A DNA stretch of 64,000 bases from Clostridia bacterium (lineage in GTDB: Bacteria; Bacillota; Clostridia; Peptostreptococcales; Anaerovoracaceae): positions 1 to 64,000 of the forward strand of contig JAKSSG010000001.1 of NCBI GenBank assembly GCA_024403185.1, read 5' to 3'. The position numbers were made by a program, and so were the translations under genes. The notes below the pieces were generated by a model that was not told the origin of the DNA, did not search any database, and was given only the letters and a program-made list of their open reading frames with translations. This document shows, in pieces, positions 16,137-23,005 of the stretch. Within the stretch, counting starts at the first letter, position 1; each line of letters begins with the position of its first letter.

Positions 16137-17345
16137 ATGAGAGCAACAATAATTGTACTGGACAGTCTGGGAGTGGGCCAGCTTCCCGATGCGGCAAACT
16201 ACGGTGATGCCGGCGCGGATACGCTGGGGCACATCCTTGACAGATGCCAACTGAATATACCGAATCTCAGGGCGCTTGGCCTGGGGAACATCGACAGCGA
16301 TTCCACGAGCACAAGCGGTGAGGATACATCCCGGGTTGCCGGCGGACGCCTTGCGGTCGACGAAACGACGGGCATTTTCTGCCGTCTTGCAGAAAAATCA
16401 GCAGGCAAGGATACCATCACGGGGCACTGGGAAATTGCGGGAATTGAGACAAAGGTTCCTTTCAAAACCTACCACGACGGTTTTCCGGAGGAGCTCATGA
16501 ACGAATTTGTCCGCGTGACAGGTCGAGGATATCTGGGCAACTGCGTTGCATCCGGCACTGAAATAATCGAGGAGTTGGGCGACGAGCACGAGCGCACGGG
16601 CAAGGTAATCGTTTATACCTCTGCGGACAGCGTGTTCCAGGTTGCCGCAAACACCGATGTGGTGCCTTTGGAAGAACTTTATGATATCTGTGCAAAAGCA
16701 AGACAGCTGCTTACGGGAAAGTATTCCTGCGGCCGTGTCATTGCCCGTCCTTATGTGAAGGACCCTGACGGCAAGAGAACCCGTACGGCTGACAGGCATG
16801 ACTACGCGGTTTCGCCGCCCGAAGACACCATGCTCAACCTGATCAGCGATGCGGGGCAGACGGTGTATGCCATCGGCAAGATCCGCGACATTTTCAACGG
16901 CAGCGGCGTGGCGGAGGCAGTGCACACCGAAAGCAACGACGACGGCGTGACCAAGACAATTGAGGCCCTGGGAATGGACTTTGACGGACTGATTTTCACC
17001 AATCTGGTTGATTTTGATTCAAAGTACGGGCACCGACGCGACCCTGAGGGCTATGCAAAAGCAATAGAAGACTTTGATGTGCGCCTGCCGGAGATTCTGG
17101 CTGCGATGAAGGAGGATGATGTGCTGTTCATGTGCTCCGATCACGGGAACGATCCGATTCATACAGGTTTCGACCACACTCGCGAATACATTTTCTGTCT
17201 GGGAACCGGCAAAATGCTGAAAAACGGAGTGAATCTGGGCACCAGATCTAGCTTTGCGGACATCGGTGCAACGGTTGTGGACATGCTTACTGATGGCGCG
17301 TCGAAAACGGCAATAGGAGAGAGCTTTCTCAATAAAATCAGATAA
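16137..17345 (+). CDS. deoB: Phosphopentomutase DeoB
   Basis: A 402-residue alkaline-phosphatase-superfamily mutase interconverting (deoxy)ribose 1- and 5-phosphates in nucleoside salvage. The metal/catalytic N-terminus is VLDSLGVGQLPDAANYGDAGADTLGH; GKDTITGHWEIAG and CSDHGNDPIHTGFDHTREY are highly conserved family motifs. Length is typical. The gene ends before a clear terminator. With the cytidine deaminase elsewhere in the window it fits nucleoside use. Confidence 0.93.
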   Translation: MRATIIVLDSLGVGQLPDAANYGDAGADTLGHILDRCQLNIPNLRALGLGNIDSDSTSTSGEDTSRVAGGRLAVDETTGIFCRLAEKSAGKDTITGHWEIAGIETKVPFKTYHDGFPEELMNEFVRVTGRGYLGNCVASGTEIIEELGDEHERTGKVIVYTSADSVFQVAANTDVVPLEELYDICAKARQLLTGKYSCGRVIARPYVKDPDGKRTRTADRHDYAVSPPEDTMLNLISDAGQTVYAIGKIRDIFNGSGVAEAVHTESNDDGVTKTIEALGMDFDGLIFTNLVDFDSKYGHRRDPEGYAKAIEDFDVRLPEILAAMKEDDVLFMCSDHGNDPIHTGFDHTREYIFCLGTGKMLKNGVNLGTRSSFADIGATVVDMLTDGASKTAIGESFLNKIR

Positions 17346-17396
17346 TGAAATTGTGGCAGTTTTCTGCCCTGAAACATAAACATATTTTAAGAAAGG

Positions 17397-17434
17397 AAAA
17401 GCCTTGAGAACGTTGAAATTTCAAGGCTTTTTTT
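17397..17434 (+). terminator. Intrinsic terminator after deoB
   Basis: An AAAAGCCTTGA / TCAAGGCTTTT stem with a 13-base loop and a T-run. The loop carries the -35 box of the next promoter. Confidence 0.85.
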
Positions 17435-17442
17435 GATATAAT
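17413..17442 (+). promoter_or_regulatory. Promoter of the tail-lysozyme-like gene, within the terminator
   Basis: TTGAAA at 17413-17418, an 18-bp spacer and TATAAT at 17437-17442. As at 2541, the -35 lies inside the upstream terminator hairpin. Confidence 0.55.
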
Positions 17443-17478
17443 TTATACTGTAAAAAGGGGATTTTTTACGGAGAAATT

Positions 17479-19230
17479 ATGAAGAAATTTATTACCTGCA
17501 TAACATTATCGATAATGATGGTTCTCAGCCTGATTCCTCAGGTTGCTTTTGCTGACGATGTTACCGTTAAAGAAGGCGGAGTCATTACTGGTTTTGCAGA
17601 AATGGAAACGACCGACTACTACTACGAGGGCAACCCGGAGGAAGAGGAACTGACTTTGAATCTGCCGGAAACCCTGGGTGTTTACATTGACGGAAACGCT
17701 GAGATAACAGACATTGCGGTAAGCTGGGAAGCGGTCGAAGACTTTGAAAATACAGACTTCTATTTCTACTCAATGAAGCCGGTATGGGGCGAGGAATTCA
17801 CTCTTTCACCTGAGCTGAGCGTTATCATGGATGTGCCATGGATTACCGTTTACAAGCAGGAACCTGAAAATACACAGATTGAGCCAATGCTCACAGAAGA
17901 AGAAATCGAGCCGGTTTACACCGAAGAAGAGGGGCCGGTTGACCCCGAAACATACGAAGAGGGCTTCGTAGAAGAAACCGTCGGCGCAATAAGATCGCTT
18001 CTGGTTGAAGAGGTTTATGCGGCAACAACTGCTGAGAATACAGCCGCCATATACAAGTATCTGACTAAAACAATGGGACTTAATACAGCAGCAGCCTGCG
18101 GAGTTATGACAAACATTAACGCAGAAAGCGCAATGAGCCCGATCAATCTTCAGAACTCATACGAGAGAAGCCTGGGCTACAGAGATTCATCCTACACAAA
18201 GGCTGTAGACAAGGGAACATACAAGAGATTTGCAAGTGACAGCGCAGGCTACGGACTCTGCCAGTGGACATCCAACGGCAGAAAGGCCAAGCTCCTTAGC
18301 TATGCAAAGGCAAAGAATACATCAATCGGAAGCCTGAAAATGCAGATGTCCTTCTTCCACAAGGAGCTGAAGGAAAGCTATGAGTCTGTATATACTACTC
18401 TGAAGAACGTTCCGAACAACGCATCAGGCGCATACATTGCAGCAACTGAAATGTGCATGTGCTACGAGATTCCGTACGATACTGTCAACACGGCAGCATC
18501 CCGCGGCAAGACATGTCTGTCAAACTACTGGAAGACATACAGCGGTTCGGCAGCAAGCGTGAAGGGCACATCATTCATTACACTCTGCGGATACACTTAC
18601 CCGACTGCAGTCAGAAACGGAAAGGGCATGGACGTAAAGGGCTATGCAATTTCCAATTACACTGTAACTTCTCTTACGGGTAAGATTATCAACAGCAAAG
18701 GCAAGACTGTATATTCCAAGACTGTATATCCGGGAACAACTGCAGCAAGACTCAGTGCTCTGGATAACGACATGAAGTTCTCGAAGCTGTCAAACGGCAC
18801 TTACACATATAAGATCACAGCCAAGGACAAGCTCGGAAAATACGTAACGACATCTCATAAATTTACTGTATCATCAAGCGGTTCAACCACAAAGGCTCTT
18901 GGTTTTGCATCAATCGGAGGAACGGCGGCTACTACACCTGTAACTGTTAAGCCGGAAGAGACAAAGCCTGCAAATTCGGACGGCAAGCTTTACACGGGAA
19001 CGCTTCCGAAGCTGCCATTCCGCGGATATTTCAAGAAGGGCGACAAGGGCACTCAGGTCAAGTACCTGCAGAAGTGCCTGAACTGGGCCGGCTGCAAGGC
19101 TACAGTTGACGGAAGCTACGGCAACGGCACGGTTGAAGCAGTTAAGAAACTTCAGAAGAAGCTGGGTCTGAAGGCGGACGGACAGTTCGGCAAGCAGACT
19201 CTGGAGAAGTTCAAGAAACTGAGAATGTAA
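17479..19230 (+). CDS. Secreted phage-tail-lysozyme-like protein with peptidoglycan-binding domain
   Basis: A 583-residue exported protein. The signal peptide (about 1-25) ends QVAFA. An acidic region (about 30-180) precedes a phage-tail-type lysozyme domain (about 190-345: AAACGVMTNINAESAMSP, SAGYGLCQWTSNGRKAKL). A beta-rich region (about 355-470) leads to a C-terminal PG_binding_1 domain (about 512-583: KGDKGTQVKYLQKCLNW, VKKLQKKLGLKADGQFG). It probably cleaves or remodels wall glycan. No phage structural genes surround it, so it is best seen as a host wall enzyme. CGGAG precedes the ATG. Confidence 0.85.
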   Translation: MKKFITCITLSIMMVLSLIPQVAFADDVTVKEGGVITGFAEMETTDYYYEGNPEEEELTLNLPETLGVYIDGNAEITDIAVSWEAVEDFENTDFYFYSMKPVWGEEFTLSPELSVIMDVPWITVYKQEPENTQIEPMLTEEEIEPVYTEEEGPVDPETYEEGFVEETVGAIRSLLVEEVYAATTAENTAAIYKYLTKTMGLNTAAACGVMTNINAESAMSPINLQNSYERSLGYRDSSYTKAVDKGTYKRFASDSAGYGLCQWTSNGRKAKLLSYAKAKNTSIGSLKMQMSFFHKELKESYESVYTTLKNVPNNASGAYIAATEMCMCYEIPYDTVNTAASRGKTCLSNYWKTYSGSAASVKGTSFITLCGYTYPTAVRNGKGMDVKGYAISNYTVTSLTGKIINSKGKTVYSKTVYPGTTAARLSALDNDMKFSKLSNGTYTYKITAKDKLGKYVTTSHKFTVSSSGSTTKALGFASIGGTAATTPVTVKPEETKPANSDGKLYTGTLPKLPFRGYFKKGDKGTQVKYLQKCLNWAGCKATVDGSYGNGTVEAVKKLQKKLGLKADGQFGKQTLEKFKKLRM

Positions 19231-19251
19231 TCACATGGAAATAATTATAAG

Positions 19252-19282
19252 AATCGGCAGCCTGTTTGGGCTGCCGATTTTG
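19252..19282 (+). terminator. Intrinsic terminator between convergent genes
   Basis: An AATCGGCAGCC / GGCTGCCGATT stem with a six-base loop and TTTTGTTG after it. It ends the wall-protein gene; on the minus strand the hairpin lies beyond the aminopeptidase stop, where it could also act. Confidence 0.8.
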
Positions 19283-19312
19283 TTGTTTGCAGGTTTTGCA
19301 TTGGTTGTTTGT

Positions 19313-19322
19313 TGCTTTTGCA
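19313..19322 (-). other. Intergenic copy of the TGCAAARGCA motif
   Basis: TGCTTTTGCA on the plus strand, touching the 18-bp duplication that starts at 19322. Confidence 0.6.
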
Positions 19323-19357
19323 TTAGATGTTTATTTGAGATTAGATGTTTATTTGAG
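19322..19357 (-). repeat. 18-bp perfect tandem duplication of the aminopeptidase gene end
   Basis: ATTAGATGTTTATTTGAG occurs twice (19322-19339, 19340-19357). On the minus strand each copy includes the last codons and stop of the aminopeptidase gene, so the gene's end has been copied into its 3' flank. Confidence 0.92.
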
Positions 19358-20458
19358 ATTCTCCGGGTTGAGGCCTTCCAGCTCCGGAAGTACGAAAATG
19401 CCGTCCTTGCGGATGAGCACGTCGTCGAACCAGATTTCGCCGCCGCCGTAGTCAGCACGCTGGATCATTACCAGATCCCAGTGGTTGGCGCTCTTGTTGC
19501 CGTTTGGCGCATCTTCATAGCACATTCCCGGTGTCAGGTGGAAGGAACCGGCGATCTTTTCGTCGAAAAGGGTGTCCTTCATAGGGTGGAGAATGTACGG
19601 ATTTACGCCGATTGCGAATTCGCCGAAGTATCTTGCGCCTTCGTCAACGTCGAGCAGGTCGTTGATCTTCTTGTTGTCATTGGCTGTCGCCTTGACGATT
19701 TTGCCGTTTTCAACTTCGAAAACTATGTTTTCGTATGTAAATCCCTGTTCTTCGGAAGGGGTGTTGTATGAGATTATGCCGTTCATGGATTCTCTGACCG
19801 GGGCTGTATAAACTTCGCCGTCAGGAATGTTTCTCAGGCCATCGCACTTTACCGCGCCGATTCCCTTGATTGAGAAGGTCAGGTCTGTTCCCGGTCCCTT
19901 GATCTGAACCTTGTCGGTTCTGTTCATGAGTTCAACCAGTGGAGTCATGGCTTCGCTCATCTTCTTATAATCCAGTGTGCAGACGTCGAAATAGAAATCC
20001 TCAAATGCTTCCAGGCTGCTGTTCGACAGCTGTGCCATGGCGTAGTTCGGATATCTGAGAACAACCCACTTGGTTTCGTTTACTCTGTAGTCAAGAGTAG
20101 GGCGCGAGAGCTTGGAATACATGTTCAGCTTTTCTGACGGTACGTCAGCCAGCTCTGCAGTATTGTTGCTTCCTCTGATTGCAATGTATGCCTGCATGCC
20201 TTTCATCTGTGCCAGGTCACATTCATCCTTGAATCTGATCTGCTCTTCAGTGCAGCTAAGCAGTATTTCTCTGGTAATCTGGGAATCTCTGATTTCTGCA
20301 TAAGGCAGTCCGCCTTTGGCATATACGTTCTTGATTAACTGTCTTGCCAGGTTCTTGCTTGCGTCTCCCTCATAACTGATCAGCACCTTTTCTCCGGGCT
20401 GAATGTCACAGGAGTAATCTGTCAGCAGATCTGCCAGTTCTTTAATTCTAGGGTCCAT
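19349..20458 (-). CDS. M29-family aminopeptidase
   Basis: A 369-residue metallo-aminopeptidase of the thermophilic/AmpS (M29) family, which removes N-terminal residues from peptides in the cytoplasm. Family features are RNIPDGEVYTAPV (about 221-233), a central FGEFAIGVNP and IAGSFHLTPGMCYED, and the C-terminal NHWDLVMIQRADYGGGEIWFD. GGAGG lies about seven bases before the ATG. It is followed on the same strand by no gene; the DapF-like gene lies just upstream, so the pair may be co-transcribed. Confidence 0.88.
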   Translation of the reverse strand: MDPRIKELADLLTDYSCDIQPGEKVLISYEGDASKNLARQLIKNVYAKGGLPYAEIRDSQITREILLSCTEEQIRFKDECDLAQMKGMQAYIAIRGSNNTAELADVPSEKLNMYSKLSRPTLDYRVNETKWVVLRYPNYAMAQLSNSSLEAFEDFYFDVCTLDYKKMSEAMTPLVELMNRTDKVQIKGPGTDLTFSIKGIGAVKCDGLRNIPDGEVYTAPVRESMNGIISYNTPSEEQGFTYENIVFEVENGKIVKATANDNKKINDLLDVDEGARYFGEFAIGVNPYILHPMKDTLFDEKIAGSFHLTPGMCYEDAPNGNKSANHWDLVMIQRADYGGGEIWFDDVLIRKDGIFVLPELEGLNPENLK

Positions 20459-20502
20459 TTTTTCCTCCTTTTTGAGTCACATTGCCTGATATGGTGACTC
20501 AT

Positions 20503-21390
20503 TTATATTTCCACACTTATTATCTCGGACAGTTCGAGAAGTCCGTCAAGTTCTATTGATTCAATGCCGTCATGGGTCTTTGTGACGATGGCATTGAGAG
20601 TTCCGGCAGGCTGTTTGAATGAAAACTTGTAAATGCCGTTTGTTTTATCAAAAGCAGAGCTGATTGCTGCGGCAGTTGTGCCGGATGCACAGCTTCCTTC
20701 GAAATAGGTGGTGTTAACATCGCGCACATATACGACAGGGGTCATGATATCACCGTTTATGAACATCACACCAAAGGCTTCCATGCTTCCACACTTCTGG
20801 TAAACATAATTCTTAATTCTGTCAAATTTATCCGGTGTGGCTTCAATGCCTCTCAGTATCAGATGGGAAATGCCATCCAGGTCAATCATGAAGCAGGTTT
20901 CCAGCTCAGGATTCTCTTCACTGATTCCCAGTTCCTGCGGAGTGAACGGGATTATGTTTTTAGGTGTAGGCATCTGCACTTTGGCGCTGTGATTCTGCTC
21001 GTCAACCAGGGCAGTGAGCGGATAATCACAGCCGCTGACCTTTATCTGCAGCTTTTTCGAGCCGGTATCCTGAAGTTCGCCGTCTCCGCAATGTGCAACC
21101 CTGTAATATGCGAATGATCTTGAAGCATTTCCGCAAAACTCAAGACCGCACATGTTCATGGAAGGGTACTCGTCTGCTTTTGCATCATATGGCAGAATGA
21201 ATTCCACCTGTTCGCCCAGGACCGATTCGGATGCCGGCGCGGTGAATCGCACGCCGTATTCCTTGCCGAAGTCGATTTCCAGCAGCCTGTTGGCCACTTC
21301 CTGATAATCGCTGATTTCTGTTGGTGTGAGCACCATTATTGTAGTATTTCCCGCAGGATTTGCTACGATTACGTCTATTTTTCTGGTCAT
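20503..21390 (-). CDS. Diaminopimelate-epimerase-like isomerase
   Basis: A 295-residue protein with the two-lobed DapF fold. Both catalytic-type cysteines are present: CGN at Cys86 (EFCGNASRSFAYYRV) and SCASGTTAAA at Cys234. Overall it departs from ordinary DapF; for example the second motif is CASGTTA rather than CGTGACA. It may be a DapF-like amino-acid racemase/epimerase of other specificity, and no other lysine-pathway gene is near. The start at 21390 is chosen because AAGGAG precedes it; an in-frame ATG at 21441 reaches into the repeat region. Confidence 0.75.
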   Translation of the reverse strand: MTRKIDVIVANPAGNTTIMVLTPTEISDYQEVANRLLEIDFGKEYGVRFTAPASESVLGEQVEFILPYDAKADEYPSMNMCGLEFCGNASRSFAYYRVAHCGDGELQDTGSKKLQIKVSGCDYPLTALVDEQNHSAKVQMPTPKNIIPFTPQELGISEENPELETCFMIDLDGISHLILRGIEATPDKFDRIKNYVYQKCGSMEAFGVMFINGDIMTPVVYVRDVNTTYFEGSCASGTTAAAISSAFDKTNGIYKFSFKQPAGTLNAIVTKTHDGIESIELDGLLELSEIISVEI

Positions 21391-21443
21391 TTGTCTATCT
21401 CCTTCGTGATTTATAATAACATATTTCTTTTTGCCGGGCAAAG

Positions 21444-21674
21444 TTCCGCAGAACTGCTACGTGGTTAAGCGGTTTGAAGGCACGTCCTCTGCGGAATTTC
21501 AAATAAAAGCAAGACTCACGAGAAAGTTTACGCAGAGCAACCCCTCAGAAATGGCTTAACTTCGTTGGCATTCTGCGGAATAATATTTAACCAATTGATC
21601 ATTTCCGTGAAAATCAATAGATTACGCAGAGCACCCCCTGACAAATGGCTTAACTTCGTCGGCCTTCTGCGGAA
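21444..21674. repeat. Three 53-bp units with TTMCGCAGA / TCTGCGGAA ends, one inverted
   Basis: Units lie at 21444-21496 (inverted relative to the others), 21528-21580 and 21622-21674; all are exactly 53 bp. Flipping the first aligns all three without gaps. The shared core reads about GCTTAAC near the middle and ends TTCTGCGGAA. The first has perfect 9-bp inverted ends; the others have one mismatch. Units 2 and 3 agree at most positions. Linkers of 31 and 41 bp show no similarity. No reading frame of note crosses them. Confidence 0.85.
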
Positions 21675-21703
21675 CTTTGGGTCACAAAACGAAAACAGCA
21701 CTG

Positions 21704-21732
21704 TTGATTCCTATTATGAAATAAGTTATACT
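21704..21732 (+). promoter_or_regulatory. tRNA-Ser promoter
   Basis: TTGATT, a 17-bp spacer and TATACT, placing the start about six bases before the tRNA. Confidence 0.65.
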
Positions 21733-21744
21733 TGAAAACGTCGT

Positions 21745-21833
21745 GGAAGCGTATCGAAGTGGTCATAACGAGCCGCACTCGAAATGCGGTTGTCCTCCGG
21801 GGCACGTGGGTTCGAATCCCACCGCTTCCGCCA
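21745..21833 (+). tRNA. tRNA-Ser (CGA)
   Basis: An 89-nt class II tRNA. The acceptor GGAAGCG pairs with CGCTTCC, followed by G and an encoded CCA. The anticodon stem CCGCA / TGCGG holds loop CTCGAAA, giving anticodon CGA (reads UCG). The long variable arm fits tRNA-Ser. The T-arm contains GTTCGAATC. Confidence 0.95.
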
Positions 21834-21881
21834 GAGCAATGGGACGGGTCAGACCGGATATGATGGTCAGGCCCGTTCCGT

Positions 21882-21905
21882 TGTATTATTCGGTGTATTA
21901 TCCGG
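21882..21905 (+). repeat. 12-bp tandem duplication downstream of tRNA-Ser
   Basis: TGTATTATTCGG (21882-21893) and TGTATTATCCGG (21894-21905), one mismatch. It runs directly into an 18-bp duplication, the same pairing of 12-bp and 17/18-bp repeats seen upstream of recX. Confidence 0.85.
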
Positions 21906-21940
21906 CAATTATTTGATATAAGGCAATTATTTGATATAAT
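21904..21940 (+). repeat. 18-bp perfect tandem duplication forming a promoter
   Basis: GGCAATTATTTGATATAA at 21904-21921 is repeated at 21922-21939. TTGATA from copy 1 (21913-21918) and TATAAT ending copy 2 (21935-21940) are 16 bp apart, a good promoter for the DUF202 gene that neither copy alone would supply. Confidence 0.85.
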
Positions 21941-21962
21941 ATGGGCAGCAAAGTAACATTCC

Positions 21963-21972
21963 TGCCTTTGCA
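21963..21972 (-). other. Intergenic copy of the TGCAAARGCA motif
   Basis: TGCCTTTGCA on the plus strand, in the leader of the DUF202 gene and next to its GGGAGA ribosome-binding site. Confidence 0.6.
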
Positions 21973-21984
21973 TGGGAGAAAACA

Positions 21985-22284
21985 ATGAATCAGGACAAAG
22001 ATACGCAAATTCCATCCCAGGATGAGATGGCATATGAGAGAACTGAATTATCCGGGTACAGAACGGATCTGGCATATGAGAGAACCGCACTGGCAAATTC
22101 GCAGACGATACTGTCCTATTTCAGGACGGCAATTGCCACTTTTGCGGCGGGCATAGGGATGTTTGAGTTTGTGAACAATCAGGAAATCATAAACATAGGT
22201 GTGATTCTCATGCTGATCTCGCCGGTAATTGCGCTGATTGGAATCATTCACTATTTCAGAGTCAGAGGAAGGATCAAGAGGTAG
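21985..22284 (+). CDS. DUF202 small membrane protein
   Basis: A 99-residue protein with a polar N-terminus and two membrane segments (about 48-65 and 70-90). The N-terminal RTxLAxxRT pattern, seen here as AYERTELSGYRTDLAYERTAL, and the following SQTILSYFRTAIATFAAGIGM identify DUF202. Function is unknown. GGGAG precedes the ATG. It is followed 23 bp later by a TetR gene, possibly in one transcript. Confidence 0.8.
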   Translation: MNQDKDTQIPSQDEMAYERTELSGYRTDLAYERTALANSQTILSYFRTAIATFAAGIGMFEFVNNQEIINIGVILMLISPVIALIGIIHYFRVRGRIKR

Positions 22285-22307
22285 GCAACGGCCGGGAGAG
22301 AAGAGAA

Positions 22308-22868
22308 ATGGCTAATTTTACGGAGAAGGCGCTTCTTGAGACTCTGACGGAGCTTCTTGATGAGTATCCTCTGGACAAGATAACGGTAAAAGAGATTACC
22401 GACAGATGCGGCGTTTCCAGGAATACGTTTTACTATCATTTTCATGATGTTTATGAGCTGGCGGCGCGATATTTCGTGCTGGAGACCGAGCGACTGATTA
22501 AAATTTACCAGGCTGATGAGAACTGGGAGGGCGGTTTCATTGAGGGACTGAACTTCCTGTACAACAACAAGCGCATGATTGAGCATGTCTATAAATCGAT
22601 CAGCAGGGCGGAACTGGATGCTTTCCTGAATGAAGTGGTTTACAGACATGCGCTTATAGTTATCCGTGAGAAGGTAAAGGGAAAGTCATATTCTGATAAG
22701 ACTCTGGCCCTGGCAACGGACTTCTATAAGAATGCGCTTATCGGTGCCGTTCTTCAGTGGATAGAAGGGAACATGAAGGAAAAGCCGGAAAAACTGGCTG
22801 CGCTCTACAGCAGCGTATTTGAGGGAACGGTGGAGTCTGTTTTTGATAGCATAGAGCGTGTAATCTAG
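22308..22868 (+). CDS. TetR/AcrR-family regulator
   Basis: A 186-residue repressor-type protein. The N-terminal helix-turn-helix (about 10-50) reads LLDEYPLDKITVKEITDRCGVSRNTFYYHFHDVYEL, typical of TetR. The C-terminal ligand domain is of the TetR_C/DhaS-like kind (MKEKPEKLAALYSSVFEG near the end). Its position before an MMPL transporter gene suggests local control of efflux. Palindromes at 22911-22939 and 27252-27269 are candidate operators. Confidence 0.88.
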   Translation: MANFTEKALLETLTELLDEYPLDKITVKEITDRCGVSRNTFYYHFHDVYELAARYFVLETERLIKIYQADENWEGGFIEGLNFLYNNKRMIEHVYKSISRAELDAFLNEVVYRHALIVIREKVKGKSYSDKTLALATDFYKNALIGAVLQWIEGNMKEKPEKLAALYSSVFEGTVESVFDSIERVI

Positions 22869-22910
22869 TTGAAAATGTACTGAAAAAGTACCTGATTTTG
22901 AGCATTTTTG

Positions 22911-22946
22911 CACGTGTGCACAAATTTTGTGCACGCGTGTTTTTTT
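22911..22946 (+). terminator. Long palindrome after tetR: terminator and/or operator
   Basis: Arms 22911-22924 and 22926-22939 pair over 14 positions with one wobble; the core GTGCACAAA-T-TTTGTGCAC is perfect. A run of seven T follows, so it can act as an intrinsic terminator. The core resembles the palindrome in front of the MATE gene, which suggests protein binding as well. Confidence 0.65.
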
Positions 22947-23005
22947 GTTTGTACCAAAGGTTTCAGCCATTTGTTATCATTCAAAATATAGGAGTGTACA
23001 AAATA

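Noticed and set aside
17479..19230. Prophage remnant
   Set aside because: The tail-lysozyme-like domain sits in a protein with signal peptide and peptidoglycan-binding domain, and no other phage genes are present.
21444..21833. Integrated element with attachment sites at tRNA-Ser
   Set aside because: The 53-bp units do not match the tRNA 3' end, and no integrase or foreign gene block lies nearby.
21650..22096. Minus-strand open frame with a GGIRTHVPRRT-like stretch
   Set aside because: It is the antisense of tRNA-Ser, a well-known source of false proteins.
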